NCBI GenBank assembly: GCA_030765065.1
Contig: CM060979.1
Coordinates: 14,785,001-14,849,000 of the forward strand
DNA: 64,000 nt
Origin: Deroplatys truncata
Taxonomy: Eukaryota > Arthropoda > Insecta > Mantodea > Mantidae
Reading direction: 5' to 3'
The notes under the pieces are model-generated. The model was not told the DNA's origin, ran no database searches, and saw only the letters and a program-made list of their open reading frames with translations. Below, piece by piece: positions 35,735 through 46,962 of this stretch (the first letter of the stretch is position 1; each line of letters opens with the position of its first letter). The position numbers and the translations under genes were made by a program.

Positions 35735-37246
35735 TACTTTCTCTACTACGTATAGTAAGTAGGGGAAGTATTGCATTGCACCAAAAAATTCGATACCGAT
35801 GTTTCACTGGATACATGTTTTGAGGACCCCTGAAACAAAAAAAATTGGAAAAAGATCCATGTGCGTGTGTGTATGGTGATGCAGTAATTTGTATCACAAA
35901 TTACTTTAATGTAAATAATGATTGTAATATGAATATGCATTTTTATGTGACATTGATTTCAGATGTTTATTGATTATAAATATTGTTGGGAAGTAAGTTT
36001 ATACGACCTTACTGAAACTGTCAATAATAGCGTAATAATGCAGCGAGGGGTGAGCTGTTTATCATTATTGGAAACGAGGAAGTTACGTAATGTTGGCGCG
36101 TTTTTCGGTAGAACCTTCTGGAATATTTCCCTAGAGCATATGTATTCATAATTTTCATTGGATATTAAAATAGACGCTAATGTTGGCGCGTTTTATTAGC
36201 CAATTGCAGTTCAGTTATAATCTTTAGGCGTATCTGGATTAAGGAGTATAAATAGGGTAGGTTAGAGGTAGCGTCATGTCAGTTCATCAAAAATCTGTGT
36301 ACACTACACGTCGTCTTCAGTCAGTCAGTTCGTAATACATCGGATATAGATTCACAAGTTACGCGCAGCAGAATTATGAAAGATCTAAAATATGGTAAAG
36401 TTAATTATACAAAAGGTTGAAGTACGTTGATTAAAAGTGATCAGTAAGAAGTTATTATAACAGTTTCAGTTTGGCGAGTGTAAAGATCAATGTATAAATG
36501 TTATAGTTAACGTGTTCGACAATAAATGTGTAAAACAAATTTCTTCATCAGTGTTATATTTGGATAAAAGATTCCTTTCCGTTTACACACCCTGATCAAG
36601 AGACATGTTCGACTGATAAATAATAGCTAGCCGGAGGACAGTAAACAAAACTTAAAATTCTTTCAAACAAAACTAATACTGCCGCAAATTGCTAACACCA
36701 GATGGAGCTACGAACCTAACAAAGAATGACGTCACAAGATGGCTTCACATGAAGTAAACACACATACACAAACATCACAAGTAATAACATTTAAAGTATT
36801 ACACGTCGCAATGGATGTGAATAAAAGTTCACATGAAAAGTTGGATAAACACCAAACTTGGTATTTAGGTTTCGGTATCTTTAAAACATGCGACACGAAC
36901 GTTTTAAAAAAAAGATCTACCCCAGACTACCCTTTACATGGAACATTTTTAGAAAATTTTGATTAAAATATCATATGTTTAAAATATTTTTATGGCAAAT
37001 GAAATGTATATCTTGAATTTTCTGGAAATGTCCCCGAAAGTCCTCTTCTGAATGACTTTTGCATAACTCGTAAACCATAAGAGATAGATAAAGTTTTACT
37101 ACCGAAAAAATATAGATCCGTTAAAATACACGATTTATGTCGTATACATTTTTGGGGGGAGTGAACAATTTCCGAGATATTCCTTGTTATTTGTTTGAAT
37201 TTTCTAATACTTATTTTCTTACATGGGAATTCGTTATTCATTTTTT
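35735..37246 (+). repeat. Family A repeat, split by a C LTR and 3'-truncated
   Basis: The head is 35735-35876 and the remainder about 36835-37246. A C solo LTR (35877-36810) sits in the (TG)n zone. The copy stops at 'cgttattcatttttt', where a further A copy starts. Confidence 0.75.
35877..36810 (+). mobile_element. Solo LTR of family C, 934 bp
   Basis: TGATGCAG to ACACGTCGCA, with a perfect 4-bp duplication ATGG (35873-35876 and 36811-36814). TATAAATA promoter box at 36247-36254. AATAAATGTG polyadenylation-like signal near 36522. It also has a conserved 'cagatggagctacgaacc' segment near 36700. Confidence 0.9.
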
Positions 37247-38032
37247 ACTTTCTCTACTACATATAGAAAGTAGAGGAAGTATTGTATTCCACCCAAAAAT
37301 TCGATACTGAGATTTCACCAGAAATACATGTTTTGAGACCTCCTGAATCCAAAAAAAAAGCATTTTTGGAAACATGTCCGTGTGTGTGTGTGAACAGCAT
37401 AACTCAGAAACGAACAGTCGGATAAACACCAAACTTGGTATTTAGGTTCAGTATCTTCCAGAGATACGATACGAAGGTTTTTATGAAAATCCCCCCACCC
37501 CAGACCACCGTTTACATGGAACTTTTTTCGAAAATTTTAATTTTCTCAAAAATGGCTCTAACGATTTTGATTAAAATGTCATATGTTTAAGATATTGTCA
37601 TGAGAAATGAAATGTATATCTCGAATTTTCTGGGAATGTCTCCAAAGGTATTCTTCATTGTGAACGACTTTTGCATAACTGGTAAACCATAAGAGATAGA
37701 CAACATTTTACTACACAAAACATGTAGATCGCGTTACAATACACAATTTATGTCATATACATTTTTTTTTGTTGAGTGAACCATTTTCGAGATATTGCTT
37801 GTTATTCCCTTAAATTTTCCAATACTTAAACTTTTTCTCAAATCCGTTATTCATTTTTTTTATGTCCTGGACATACAAAGAGAATGGAATGCTCCACATA
37901 GCAACCACGTCTTAAAAGTTTTGACTATCGCTTAAAGGCTACCAATTCCCCTTGCATCTACAAGAAAATTAGCAATAAGATTAACATCTCGATTAACATG
38001 AAGCATATGGAGAATAAGCGTTTGTAAAAATA
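37247..38032 (+). repeat. Family A repeat, short 3' loss
   Basis: Canonical head (ACTTTCTCTACTACATATAG) and nearly full body; similarity ends at 'agcgtttgtaaaaatat'. Confidence 0.75.
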
Positions 38033-38569
38033 TTTTATTTTATTTAGTTTTTGTGCACTGCAATGTATGCTGTGAGTTCTAAGTATTTGCCATGTATTCT
38101 TATAGCGGCTCTCAAAAGTAATTTATTTTTCAAAACATACTCTCTTTTCACAAAGACACTACGGTGCTCTTGAAAGTTGGCTGATTCTTAACCATAGCTG
38201 CTGCTGCTGCCCTGTGTTTTGAAAAAGTGAACTGCTCCCCCTCCCCTTCACCCTACTTCTCCCCTCTCGCAGTACGGAAAGGAAACACAGAAACTTGGGA
38301 TTATTAAAAAAGTTGGGCCAGAAAGCTGCGACTATAAGATAACGGGCTGACTGCCAGCAACTCCCGGGCGGAAAAAAAGTAGGAAAGAAATAACACATCA
38401 ATGGCTTTTCAATGGAAGAATCGTGCAAGAGACATATTTTGTTGTACTTCCTGTTGAAATCACCGAGTTCGACCTCCGCCAACACCTCGGGGTCACGCGA
38501 CGACTTTCATCAAAGTTATATATCCGTAAGTTCTCCTCAGTTATAGTTTAATACGACACAAGTGAGGTA
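38033..38569. other. No gene seen
   Basis: Contains a 108-codon minus frame (38159-38485) with no recognisable domain. It is low-complexity-rich and left uncalled. Confidence 0.35.
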
Positions 38570-38935
38570 ACTGCATACGATACCTAACGGAATGGTTCGG
38601 GCGAGAACGTCGGGAGTTCTTGGGTTCGATTTCCGCGCCGACCTCCCTGTCCAATGGGTTTCTTCGGGGGAGTCGCCAAGCGAATGCTGGGAAGGATCAT
38701 TCCTTTCCCGGAATTCCCTGTCCCTCCATTTCATCTCCACTCTCATTTAACTTCACCTTTCATCTGCTTGGTTTCTTTTAGGGTTGCAAGTATCGGCGGG
38801 AGGTCTCGGCGTGAGCATGACAAGGAAAAGGATGCTCTGGGAAACTTTCAAACCGAGCTGTCTTCGGGTCCCGCGCCCCCCAGGGGATGTGTAAGCCCAC
38901 AGCATCCACTCCTGAGGAGATCAAATCTGTAAATG
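38570..38935 (+). repeat. tRNA-derived SINE with long body
   Basis: B box GGGTTCGATTTCC near 38623-38635. Then comes a GGGTTTCTTCGGGGGAGTCG block with CCAAGCGAATGC, followed by a pyrimidine-rich body. A-box position is weak (aatggttcgggcg near 38590). Related in its centre to 39521-39680. Confidence 0.65.
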
Positions 38936-39520
38936 GTAGGGACCTTGCCCTTTACCTGTCGTGCCTCCTGGTTTAGCTGCTCTCTGTCTCCTCTCTCCTC
39001 ACCCCTCCCTTTCGGGTCCTAGGTCTGCGTGTGTCGAGATGTTAATTCCCCCTCCGCTTCTAGTCCTATCATAAGTGCATACGAGGAAGGGTTTAAAAAT
39101 ATGAGACAAAGCTGAGTAATTTCTACTTCCAAGATTCTCTATTGAACTTCGACAATAATTGGGTAATATAAATACTACTTATGTGAAAATAAAATTAAGT
39201 ACTAACAGCTGTTAAACGTAGTGGCCACAGTAGCAAGATCAACAGTAACACTGGGGGCGAACTGCCGAGTTGTTGACGTTAAACAAAAACGAACAACTTG
39301 CAGCTCGTATTTAGCTGCTGCATGAATTAAATCGTAAGTAAACATTAACAAATAAAGAACTAAAGTTCAGGTAAGGTTTAAATATGAAATTATGATGATA
39401 TTCAATGTCTGCAATAATAAATATACCCAAAGTAAGAGGATTTAACATAGTTCATACACATGCACGCATGGTAAAATGAAAAAAAAAAACTTTCATAACA
39501 GCATGAACATACAGTGAAAC
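38936..39520. other. No gene seen
   Basis: Pyrimidine-rich to about 39060, then AT-rich. No repeat family or frame supported. Confidence 0.4.
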
Positions 39521-39680
39521 GAGTGGGATGGCTGAGGCTGTAAAGTCTGTGGCCTGCATTCGGGAAGTCCCGAGTTCAAATCCCGTGGGCCGACCAATCT
39601 GTCTGAGGTTTTTTCGTGGTTTCTCTCAGTCGCCAAGGTAAACACCGGATTGGATATTTAATACCACAACCCAAAGTTCC
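39521..39680 (+). repeat. tRNA-derived SINE with both pol III boxes
   Basis: A box TGGCTGAGGCTG near 39530 and B box GAGTTCAAATCCC near 39573-39585. The following GTGGTTTCTCTCAGTCGCCA block matches the centre of neighbouring SINEs. Confidence 0.8.
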
Positions 39681-39765
39681 TACTTAACTCTAAAACAATA
39701 GTAAACTGAAAAAATAAGTGCTAATAGCAAATGCTATGTCATCTATCTACAGACAATCTAAGCAC

Positions 39766-40620
39766 TTAGACTGGACGGCACCCTAATGCCATCTGCACGG
39801 CACGAAGTAGGAGGTTACAGGGATGAGACCTAGAAGGCTAACTGTCTGCCTTTCTGTGTAAGGGCGGCGGTTAGACTGGACGGCACCCTAATGCCATTTG
39901 CACGGCATGACGCAGGTGGTTACAGGGATGAGACCTAGAAGGCTAACTGTCTGCCTTTCTGTTTGAGGGCGGCGGTTAGACTGGACGGCACCCTAATGCC
40001 ATCTGCACGGCACGAAGTAGGTGGTTACAGGGATGAGACCTAGAAGGCTAACTGTCTGCCTTTCTGTGTAAGGGCGGCGGTTAGACTGGACGGCACCCTA
40101 ATGCCATTTGCACGGCATGACGCAGGTGGTTACAGGAATGAGACCTAGAAGGCTAACTCTCCGCACTTTCTGTTTGAGGGCGGCGGTTAGACTGGACGGT
40201 ACCTTAATGCCATCTGCACGGCATGAAGCAGGTGGTTACAGGGATGAGACCTAGAAGGCTAACTGTCTGCCTTTCTGTTTGAGGGCGGCGGTTAGACTGG
40301 ACGGCACCCTAATGCCATCTGCACGGCACGAAGTAGGTGGTTACAGGGATGAGATCTAGAGGGCTAACTGTCTGCCTTTCTGTGTGAGGGCGGCGGTTAG
40401 ACTGGACGGCACCCTAATGCCATCTGCACGGCATGAAGTAGGTGGTTAAAGGGATGAGACCTAGAAGGCTAACTGTCCGCCTTTCTGTGTGAGGGCGGAG
40501 GTTAGACTGGACGGCACCCTAATGCCATCTGCACGGCATGAAGCAGAACATTCGGTAGCTATGCGTAGGGACTCTGTGACACGTGACGGAGCTGGTGGTT
40601 ACAGGGATGAGACCTAGAAG
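39766..40620. repeat. Second 105-bp satellite, 8 units
   Basis: ttagactggacgg starts at 39766, 39871, 39976, 40081, 40187, 40292, 40397 and 40502: 105-106 bp spacing. Sequence is unrelated to the 21.3-26.5 kb array. Every frame has stops, so it is non-coding. The last unit carries an internal insertion near 40550-40590. Confidence 0.9.
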
Positions 40621-40689
40621 GCTAACTGTCCATCACATATCGTTCTAAGAGTTATCCACCAACAGATCCGTCGTGATATGACCAGGGAG

Positions 40690-41225
40690 TTAAAGCGACG
40701 CAAAATAAATAAAACATACTGCGGGGCAAAATGTATGCACGAAAGGAGGGACCACCGCAACCGCCTTTTTCCTTCTACCGTGACCTCTGGGAAGGATGAG
40801 AGACGTGAAGAGCGACCAGATCCGGATGACGAAGTGTGCAAGTATGGACGGCGTCCCTAACGTTTCCAGGTCAAATGCACCTTAAGCCGCCTAAGCGCAC
40901 CCACAAGCCTCACAGCCCCTGGCTGCCCTCTGGTGAGGCTCACTCGGAGTCGGGTCCTAACTGAGCGGTACCGCAACGACGCCAGGGAAGAAACCTGTAC
41001 AAAAGGATAAATTCATCATCCAGCCGCAATCCGCCACCTGAACCTACAACTCTAAAACAGATAATGCGTACAGGAAATGAGGCCAGGAATGTCATGGTGG
41101 AATATGTACCATTCTAGAATTAGCCTTGGGAATTTGGGAAGAACACGGAAACCCCATTGGTCAGAGAGGTCGGTCACCGATGCGAGTATCACGTGTTACT
41201 AAGTCGCCGCTTCGCTCGGTAGTAG
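40690..41225 (-). repeat. Long SINE, diverged partner of 3545-4060
   Basis: Shares ordered blocks with the copy at 3.5-4.1 kb, including ttaggacccgactccg-like, ttcttccctggcgtcg and the GGGGTTTCCGTG centre. The tRNA-like head is not visible on this copy. Confidence 0.65.
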
Positions 41226-41282
41226 GGCGAAAACACTATAGTCGAGAAAAAATACTCAAATGTGTAATCACATATTGAAAAA

Positions 41283-42082
41283 TCTGATGTGTTACACTCA
41301 CATGACTTTCTCTACTCTTGTACAAACTATTTTTACAAACGCTTATTCTCCATCTACTTCATGTTAATCGAGATAAACATTTGCAGACTCTATCTTATTG
41401 CTAATTTTCTTGTAGATGTAAGGGGAATATATATTTACAAGGGCAATATAGAAATACAGTAGCCTTTAAGCACATACATATCTCTTAATAGCTGGTTGCT
41501 AGGTGCAGCGCCATTCCCTTTGACACAGATTAATACTCTTTGTATATCCGAGACAAAAAATGAATAACGAATTCATATTTGAGAAAATAAGTATTGAAAA
41601 ATTTAAGGGAATAACAAGCAATATCTCGAAAATGGTTTACTCAAAAAAATGTATATGATATAAATTGTGTATTTTAACGCGATCTACATTTTTTGTGTAG
41701 TAAAATTTTGTCTATCTCTTATGGTTTACCAGTTATGCAAAAGTCGTTCACAATGAAGAATACCTTTGGAGACATTCGCAGAAAATTCCAGATATACATT
41801 TCATTTGTCATAAAAAATATCTTAAACATATGATATTTTAATCAAAATCGTTACGGCCATTTTTGAGAAAATTAAAATTTTCGAAATATGTTCAATGTAA
41901 AGGGTAATCTAGGGAGGGGGGATTTTCTTGAATACCTTCGTAGAGGTAGAAACAGACACACACAGAGACATCTTTACAAAAAAACTTTTTTTTGGATTCA
42001 AGGGGTCTCAAAACATGTATTTCCGATGAAATCTCGTATCGAATTTTTGGGTGGAATACAATACTTCCCCTACTTACTATAC
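41283..42082 (-). repeat. Family A repeat, long subtype
   Basis: Starts TCTGATGTGTTACACTCACA; the head is cut at 'cttactatac', where a plus copy begins. The (TG)n zone is shortened. Confidence 0.8.
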
Positions 42083-43096
42083 TTTGGAAACATGACCGTG
42101 TGTGTGTCTGTCTGTGAGCAGCATAAATCAGAAACGAACAGTCGGATAAACACCAAACTTGGTATTTAGGTTCAGTATCTTCCAGCGATGCGACACAAAG
42201 GTTTTCAAGAAAATTCCCCCCCAGATTACCTTTTACATGGATTATTTTTCGAAAATTTTCATTTTCTCAAAACTGGCCCTAACGATTTTGATTAAAATCT
42301 CATATGTTTAAGATATTTTCATTCATTCATTATCTGTTTACCCTCCACTTATGTAGGACTTACACCCCCCAGGACTTAAAGGCGGGTGCCTGGGGTTAGA
42401 GGCCCGTCGAGGAGCAGACACTCATGCATAGTTAGAACATCCAGAATGGGTGATCAGCCCGATGCCTGGTATGGGATGAAGGAAGTAGATGAAACGAAAT
42501 GTGGGTGAAATGTATGAAAGGAAAGGTGATGATGGAGCAGTTGGTGGAATGAATGGCGGGGGAAACCGGAGAACCCGGAGAAAACCCGCCCAGACGCCGC
42601 TTCGTCCACCACAAATCCCACATGCAGGTCCCTGGGATTGAACCCGGGCCGCCTCGGTCACGGCGCCGCCTTTAAGATATTTTTATGACAAATAAAATGC
42701 ATATCTTGAATTTTCTGGGAATGTCTCCAAAATTACTCTTCATTGTGAACGACTTTTTCATAACTGGTAAACCACAAGAGATAGACAATGGTTTACTACA
42801 CAAAAAATGTAGATCGCGTTAAAATACACAATTTATGCCTTATACATTTTTTGTTGTTGAGTGAACCATTTTCTCAAAGGGAATTTGTTATTCGTTTTTT
42901 TTTGTCTTGGTAATGCAAAGAGAATGGAATACTCCACATAGCAACCAACTCTTAAAATATTTGACTATCGCTTAAAGCCTACCAATTCCCCTTGCATCTA
43001 CAAGAAAATTAGCAATAAGATTAACATGGAGAATAGGCGTTTGTAAAAATAGGTTGTACAAGAGTAGAGAAAGTCATGTGAGTGTAACACATCAGA
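42083..43096 (+). repeat. Family A repeat, head missing, split by SINE
   Basis: Begins at 'tttggaaacatgaccgtg' and ends AACACATCAGA. A SINE at 42320-42670 interrupts it. With the preceding minus copy it forms a head-to-head inverted pair. Confidence 0.8.
42320..42670 (-). mobile_element. tRNA-derived SINE with 13-bp TSD
   Basis: Same family as 20165-20525. Its tRNA-like head has lost the stretch between A and B boxes (only ggcgccgtg next to B box GGGTTCAATCCC). The tail is an AATGAATGA simple repeat. The perfect duplication TTTAAGATATTTT (42307-42319 and 42671-42683) shows LINE-type target-primed insertion into family A. Confidence 0.92.
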
Positions 43097-43890
43097 TTTT
43101 TGTTATTCAGAGAGCCTCAAATCATGTAGAATTGTAAATAAATATGCACAGGGACAAGAGGCAACGTCTGTTATTGCATTTAAACTGCAGCATAGCAACG
43201 ACTACGTTTTGTAATTAGGTTCGCAGTGAAGTATTTGAGATCTGGAGTTGCTTAAGCACTTTTTCTTCAACGTTTCGTCGCTGGAAGTATAATTATGGCG
43301 AAAGCCCAGCGACAGTATCTTCTCCCCCACCCCCCTGCCTACACATTTTTCCTCTCTCCCTTGCTTCTATTCTTTGCAAGAGTAACTTTTATTTTCCCGT
43401 GGATCTCTCTCTTCAGAAGGCTTGCGAAGGGAAATTTAGATATTAGCCAATCAGCAGCCGGAATGCACTTGGAAAGTTAGTTGCCATTATTTTCTTCTGT
43501 TCAAAGGCTTATCGGCGGTTATAACTTTTCAATTTTCTACCTCGTAATAACAGAAATATACATACGCCTTCTCCTCCTCCTCCTCGTCGTCGGCTTGAAT
43601 TAATTCTCTCAACGAGAACTTCTTATCCTCAATGGGAGTTAAAACTTTTTAAGGTTCCCGACGCGCTTTGGATATCCATTCAACTTTTATTTAATTACCA
43701 CGGAAAACTTTAAACGGCGGGGGGGGGGGCATGATAAAGAAAACATCCACGTTCACGGTCGCTGCAGAAAACTTTTCTCTTGCATACGCGTATATATCCA
43801 CTGAAGCCATTAGAGTCAAGTGAAGACATAATGCGGGGCTGCACATCATTCCTTGTATGCAAATATAGCTTTTTACTGTCTCTCTCACGT
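43097..43890. other. Repeat-free spacer, no gene seen
   Basis: No family A, LTR or SINE sequence. It holds a CTCCTC-rich patch (about 43570-43590) and a G-run near 43720-43728. Candidate single-copy DNA. Confidence 0.4.
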
Positions 43891-43894
43891 AGAT

Positions 43895-44779
43895 TGAGGC
43901 AGTATTTTTAACACTTATATGATTTCAGTCTAATTATATAATATATAAATTAATAACAGCCCGCCTTAAAGCAATAAACAATATATAAAAAGTGTATATT
44001 ACAGTCATTGTATTGTATATGTTTATATTATTGTATACATGTAATAATGTTATGTGAATATATTACGTAATTGAATAATGTAGGAGCTGTGAGAAAAATA
44101 GGTTAAAGTTTGCTAACAATGAGGTAACAATGAGGTAGCCTTCAGGCAATAATGAAATTGAAAGTTTAACAATACTACTGGTATTTCTTGGAAGCAACAA
44201 TAATGTAATTTTTGGGACAGTTTATAAAATAGCCAATCAACAACCAGAAAAACCTTTAGTTAAATGAAGGTATTCTATTGGAGTAGCATTAACCAATCAG
44301 AAACTGGAATATAGCCTAATTTACAAATTCAGAGCTCAGTTGCTTGTTGACAGTATTCACCGGATGTGAGATGCGTCCTCGAGAAATTTAATACGTATTC
44401 GTGTGAGACAAAAATAGTTTACGTGTTAAAAAGTGCAAGTATTTAATAAAAAAATCTTACAGCTCTCTATATCAGTGAAGTGTTATTTAAATCGTATCAA
44501 GCATTAATAAAAGGAGTGAAGTAAAACTATAATCTGTGTAAGACTACATTCTTCAGTCGCACCACTCCCTGCTAAGACATTCATGTCTAAAAATAAATCC
44601 TGACGCAGCCGAAGCAAACATATATATATAATAGTTAAGGAAACAGTCAAATTACAAAGTCAATATTTTTAAACTTGGGGCAAAGGCAACCGGAAGCTTT
44701 ATACCATACGTGCGGTTGCAACTACTTCAAGTTCGGCTCTCCAACAGTCGAAATACAATACAACAAAATCACTTCTTCA
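43895..44779 (+). mobile_element. Solo LTR of family D, 885 bp
   Basis: TGAGGCAGTATTTTTAACAC to CACTTCTTCA, with a perfect 4-bp duplication AGAT (43891-43894 and 44780-44783). AATAAAAGGAG polyadenylation-like signal near 44506. CCAATCAGAAAC motif near 44293. It sits at the 3' end of a LINE. Confidence 0.88.
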
Positions 44780-44951
44780 AGATAGATAAGGTATCTTTAT
44801 TGGTTTCAAATTATTGAAGTTATTACACAAGTATTTAGTGCATGGATCATTGACCGTACATGCATATTGAAGATACAAGCTAGGGTGACAAAATAAACAA
44901 CAGTAAAAGAAAACAAAACAAAAAAGGAAATTAGAGATAAATTACCTTTGA

Positions 44952-46672
44952 CTAACTGAACAAATTTGACCTAGCTTCACGCACTTTAGCCAAGAAATTG
45001 CCCATGTTTTGCCAGTTCCTCTGGTCAGCCAGTAGCTCCCAACATGCCAATCTCTTTCTTTGCGGACTTAGGAATTTTTCTTTGAGTTTAATTGTTAGCT
45101 AGTTCTCCCACTGTGCACATTCCGCCAAAATATGCACCCAGTCCTCATCCAAATCACAGAATGGGCAGATTCTACTGCCAGAATCGTCAGTCATTTTCTG
45201 TGCCCTCCAGCCCCCCAGTCTAAACCATGCCATTCCTGATCTTCCCTTTCTTCCTAAGTTAAGTATATATGCCTCTTTACCCCAATTCAATTTTATTTCA
45301 TTTGCTAGACTTAGAGAAGGTTTAATATTACAACCTGATTCTAATTCCTGTTGGTTGATGTCTCTTAGTCTTCTTTTGACACCTTTCCATATGTCATTTG
45401 TTTCAGCTCTTTGTCATATGATGCAGTAATTTGTATCACAAATTACTTAAATGTAAATAATGATTGTAATATGAATATGCATTTTTATGTGACATTGATT
45501 TCAGATGTTTATTAATTGTAATTATTATTGGGAAATAAGTTTATACGGCCTTACTGAAACTGTCAATAATAGCGCAATAATGCAAAGAGGGGGGTGAGCT
45601 GTTTATCATTATTGGAAACGAGGAAGTTACGTAATGTTGGCGCGTTTTCGGTAGAAACTTCTGGAATATTTTCTCCCTAAAGCATATGTATTCATAATTT
45701 TCATTGGATATTAAAATAGACGCTAATGTTAGCGCGTTTTATTAGCCAATTTCAATTCAGTTATAATCTTTAGGCGTATCTGGATGAAGGAGTATAAATA
45801 GGGTAGGTTAGAGGTAGCGTCAGGCCAGTTCATCAAAATTCTTTGTACACTACACGTCGTCTTCAGTTCGTCAGTTCGTCAAAATATTTGTATGAGATAC
45901 GTCGGCTATAGATTCACAAGTTACGAAAAATCTAAAGTGTTGTAAAGTTAATAATACACAAAGTTGAAGTACGCGAATTAAAAGTGATAAGTAAGAAGTT
46001 ATTATAACAGTTTCAGTTTTGGCGAGTGTCGAGATCAATGTGTAAATGTGAGAGTAATAGTGTTCGACAATAAAAGTATAAAACAAATTTCTTCATCAGT
46101 GTTCTTTTTGGATAAAAGATTCCTTCCGTTTACACAACCCTGTTTAAGAGATATGTCCGACCAAATAGCTAGCCGGAGGACAGTGAAACAGAATTGAATA
46201 GAAATTAAAAGTTAAATTCTTTCAAACACAAAACTAATACTGCCGCAAATTGCTAACACCAGATGGAGCTACGAACCTCACAAAGAATCACGTCACAAGA
46301 TGGCTTCAACGCGTGATGTAAACAAACATTATAAGTAAAACCGTCACACATACTGACCCCATTCCTATTCTCCTCAAACCCCTTTCCAAATCAGCTGCCC
46401 AAAACTTTCGAGACAGATTTTCTCGGTGGTATTTATGATATTTGGATCGTAGTTTGGAGTTATCCCCATGCATCAGCCTTAGCCAGTACTTCACTGCTCT
46501 TATTTTGCAGTGTATTGTCTTCATAACACCCCACCTCCCTCAATACCCCCGAATTTAATGCGCCTTGTGAAACTCCAAGAACTCTTTTCCAAAATGTTAC
46601 CTGTGTTTTATTTACATGCTCTGCTCTTTCCCAACCCCAGATTTCGCTTCCGTATAACAAAATTGGCCACTA
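44952..46672 (-). pseudogene. LINE reverse transcriptase C-terminal domain pseudogene
   Basis: LINE ORF2 proteins nick DNA and copy their RNA into it. Here only the region behind the reverse transcriptase is left. It starts LLYGSEIWGW near 46655, continues past a frameshift near 46520 (KTIHCKIRAVKYWLRLMHG) and reaches IGMGSV at 46353. After the nested LTR the same frame resumes through a TGA, likely a former Trp. A CPFCDLDEDWVH block then gives a C-x2-C-x7-H-x4-C zinc-binding motif near 45120-45170. One more stop follows near 45099 before the frame ends at 44952. Clade is not certain. Confidence 0.82.
45419..46348 (+). mobile_element. Solo LTR of family C, 930 bp
   Basis: TGATGCAG to CCGTCACA, with a perfect 4-bp duplication CATA (45415-45418 and 46349-46352). 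TATAAATA at 45793-45800. AATAAAAGTA signal near 46071. It interrupts the LINE frame exactly; removing it rejoins that frame. Confidence 0.92.
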
Positions 46673-46962
46673 TACAGGATGAATAAGAACTCCAGCGACA
46701 AATGTTCACAGGTTGTTCAGGAATACTTTCTTAGTATTTTTGACCCAGGGTCTCTGGCGGCTCATTTTGTTTGATTTCTTGCCCCCAATTAGTTTTGTAT
46801 ATGTATTGCACTGAAAATACTGCACACCAGCGCAAATATCGACGATATGCGCTTATGGTACCTGCTGTTACAATAGTAATGCCCTCTCTAACTCGCCCTC
46901 AAGCTTGCACTGCTCGTTTCTGTCTAGAGTTTTGTTTTTCCGGCAGTGTTAGTTGTGCGTTA

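Larger units (their letters stand above)
44784..46672 (-). mobile_element. Non-LTR retrotransposon (LINE) 3' part
   Basis: Minus-strand ORF2 C-terminal part plus 3' UTR, with AATAAA near 44796-44801. A C solo LTR (45419-46348) is nested inside. The upstream part is absent beyond 46672, where a rosa-like mariner begins. Confidence 0.8.

Noticed and set aside
38159-38485. 108-codon minus frame
   Set aside because: No domain, poor start context and low-complexity Gln and Ser runs.
39521-39600. A tRNA gene on the plus strand
   Set aside because: A and B boxes are present, but no acceptor stem closes and the GTGGTTTCTC SINE block follows.
43295-43480. 61-codon frame in the repeat-free spacer
   Set aside because: No family features and no splice or promoter evidence; it overlaps pyrimidine-rich DNA.
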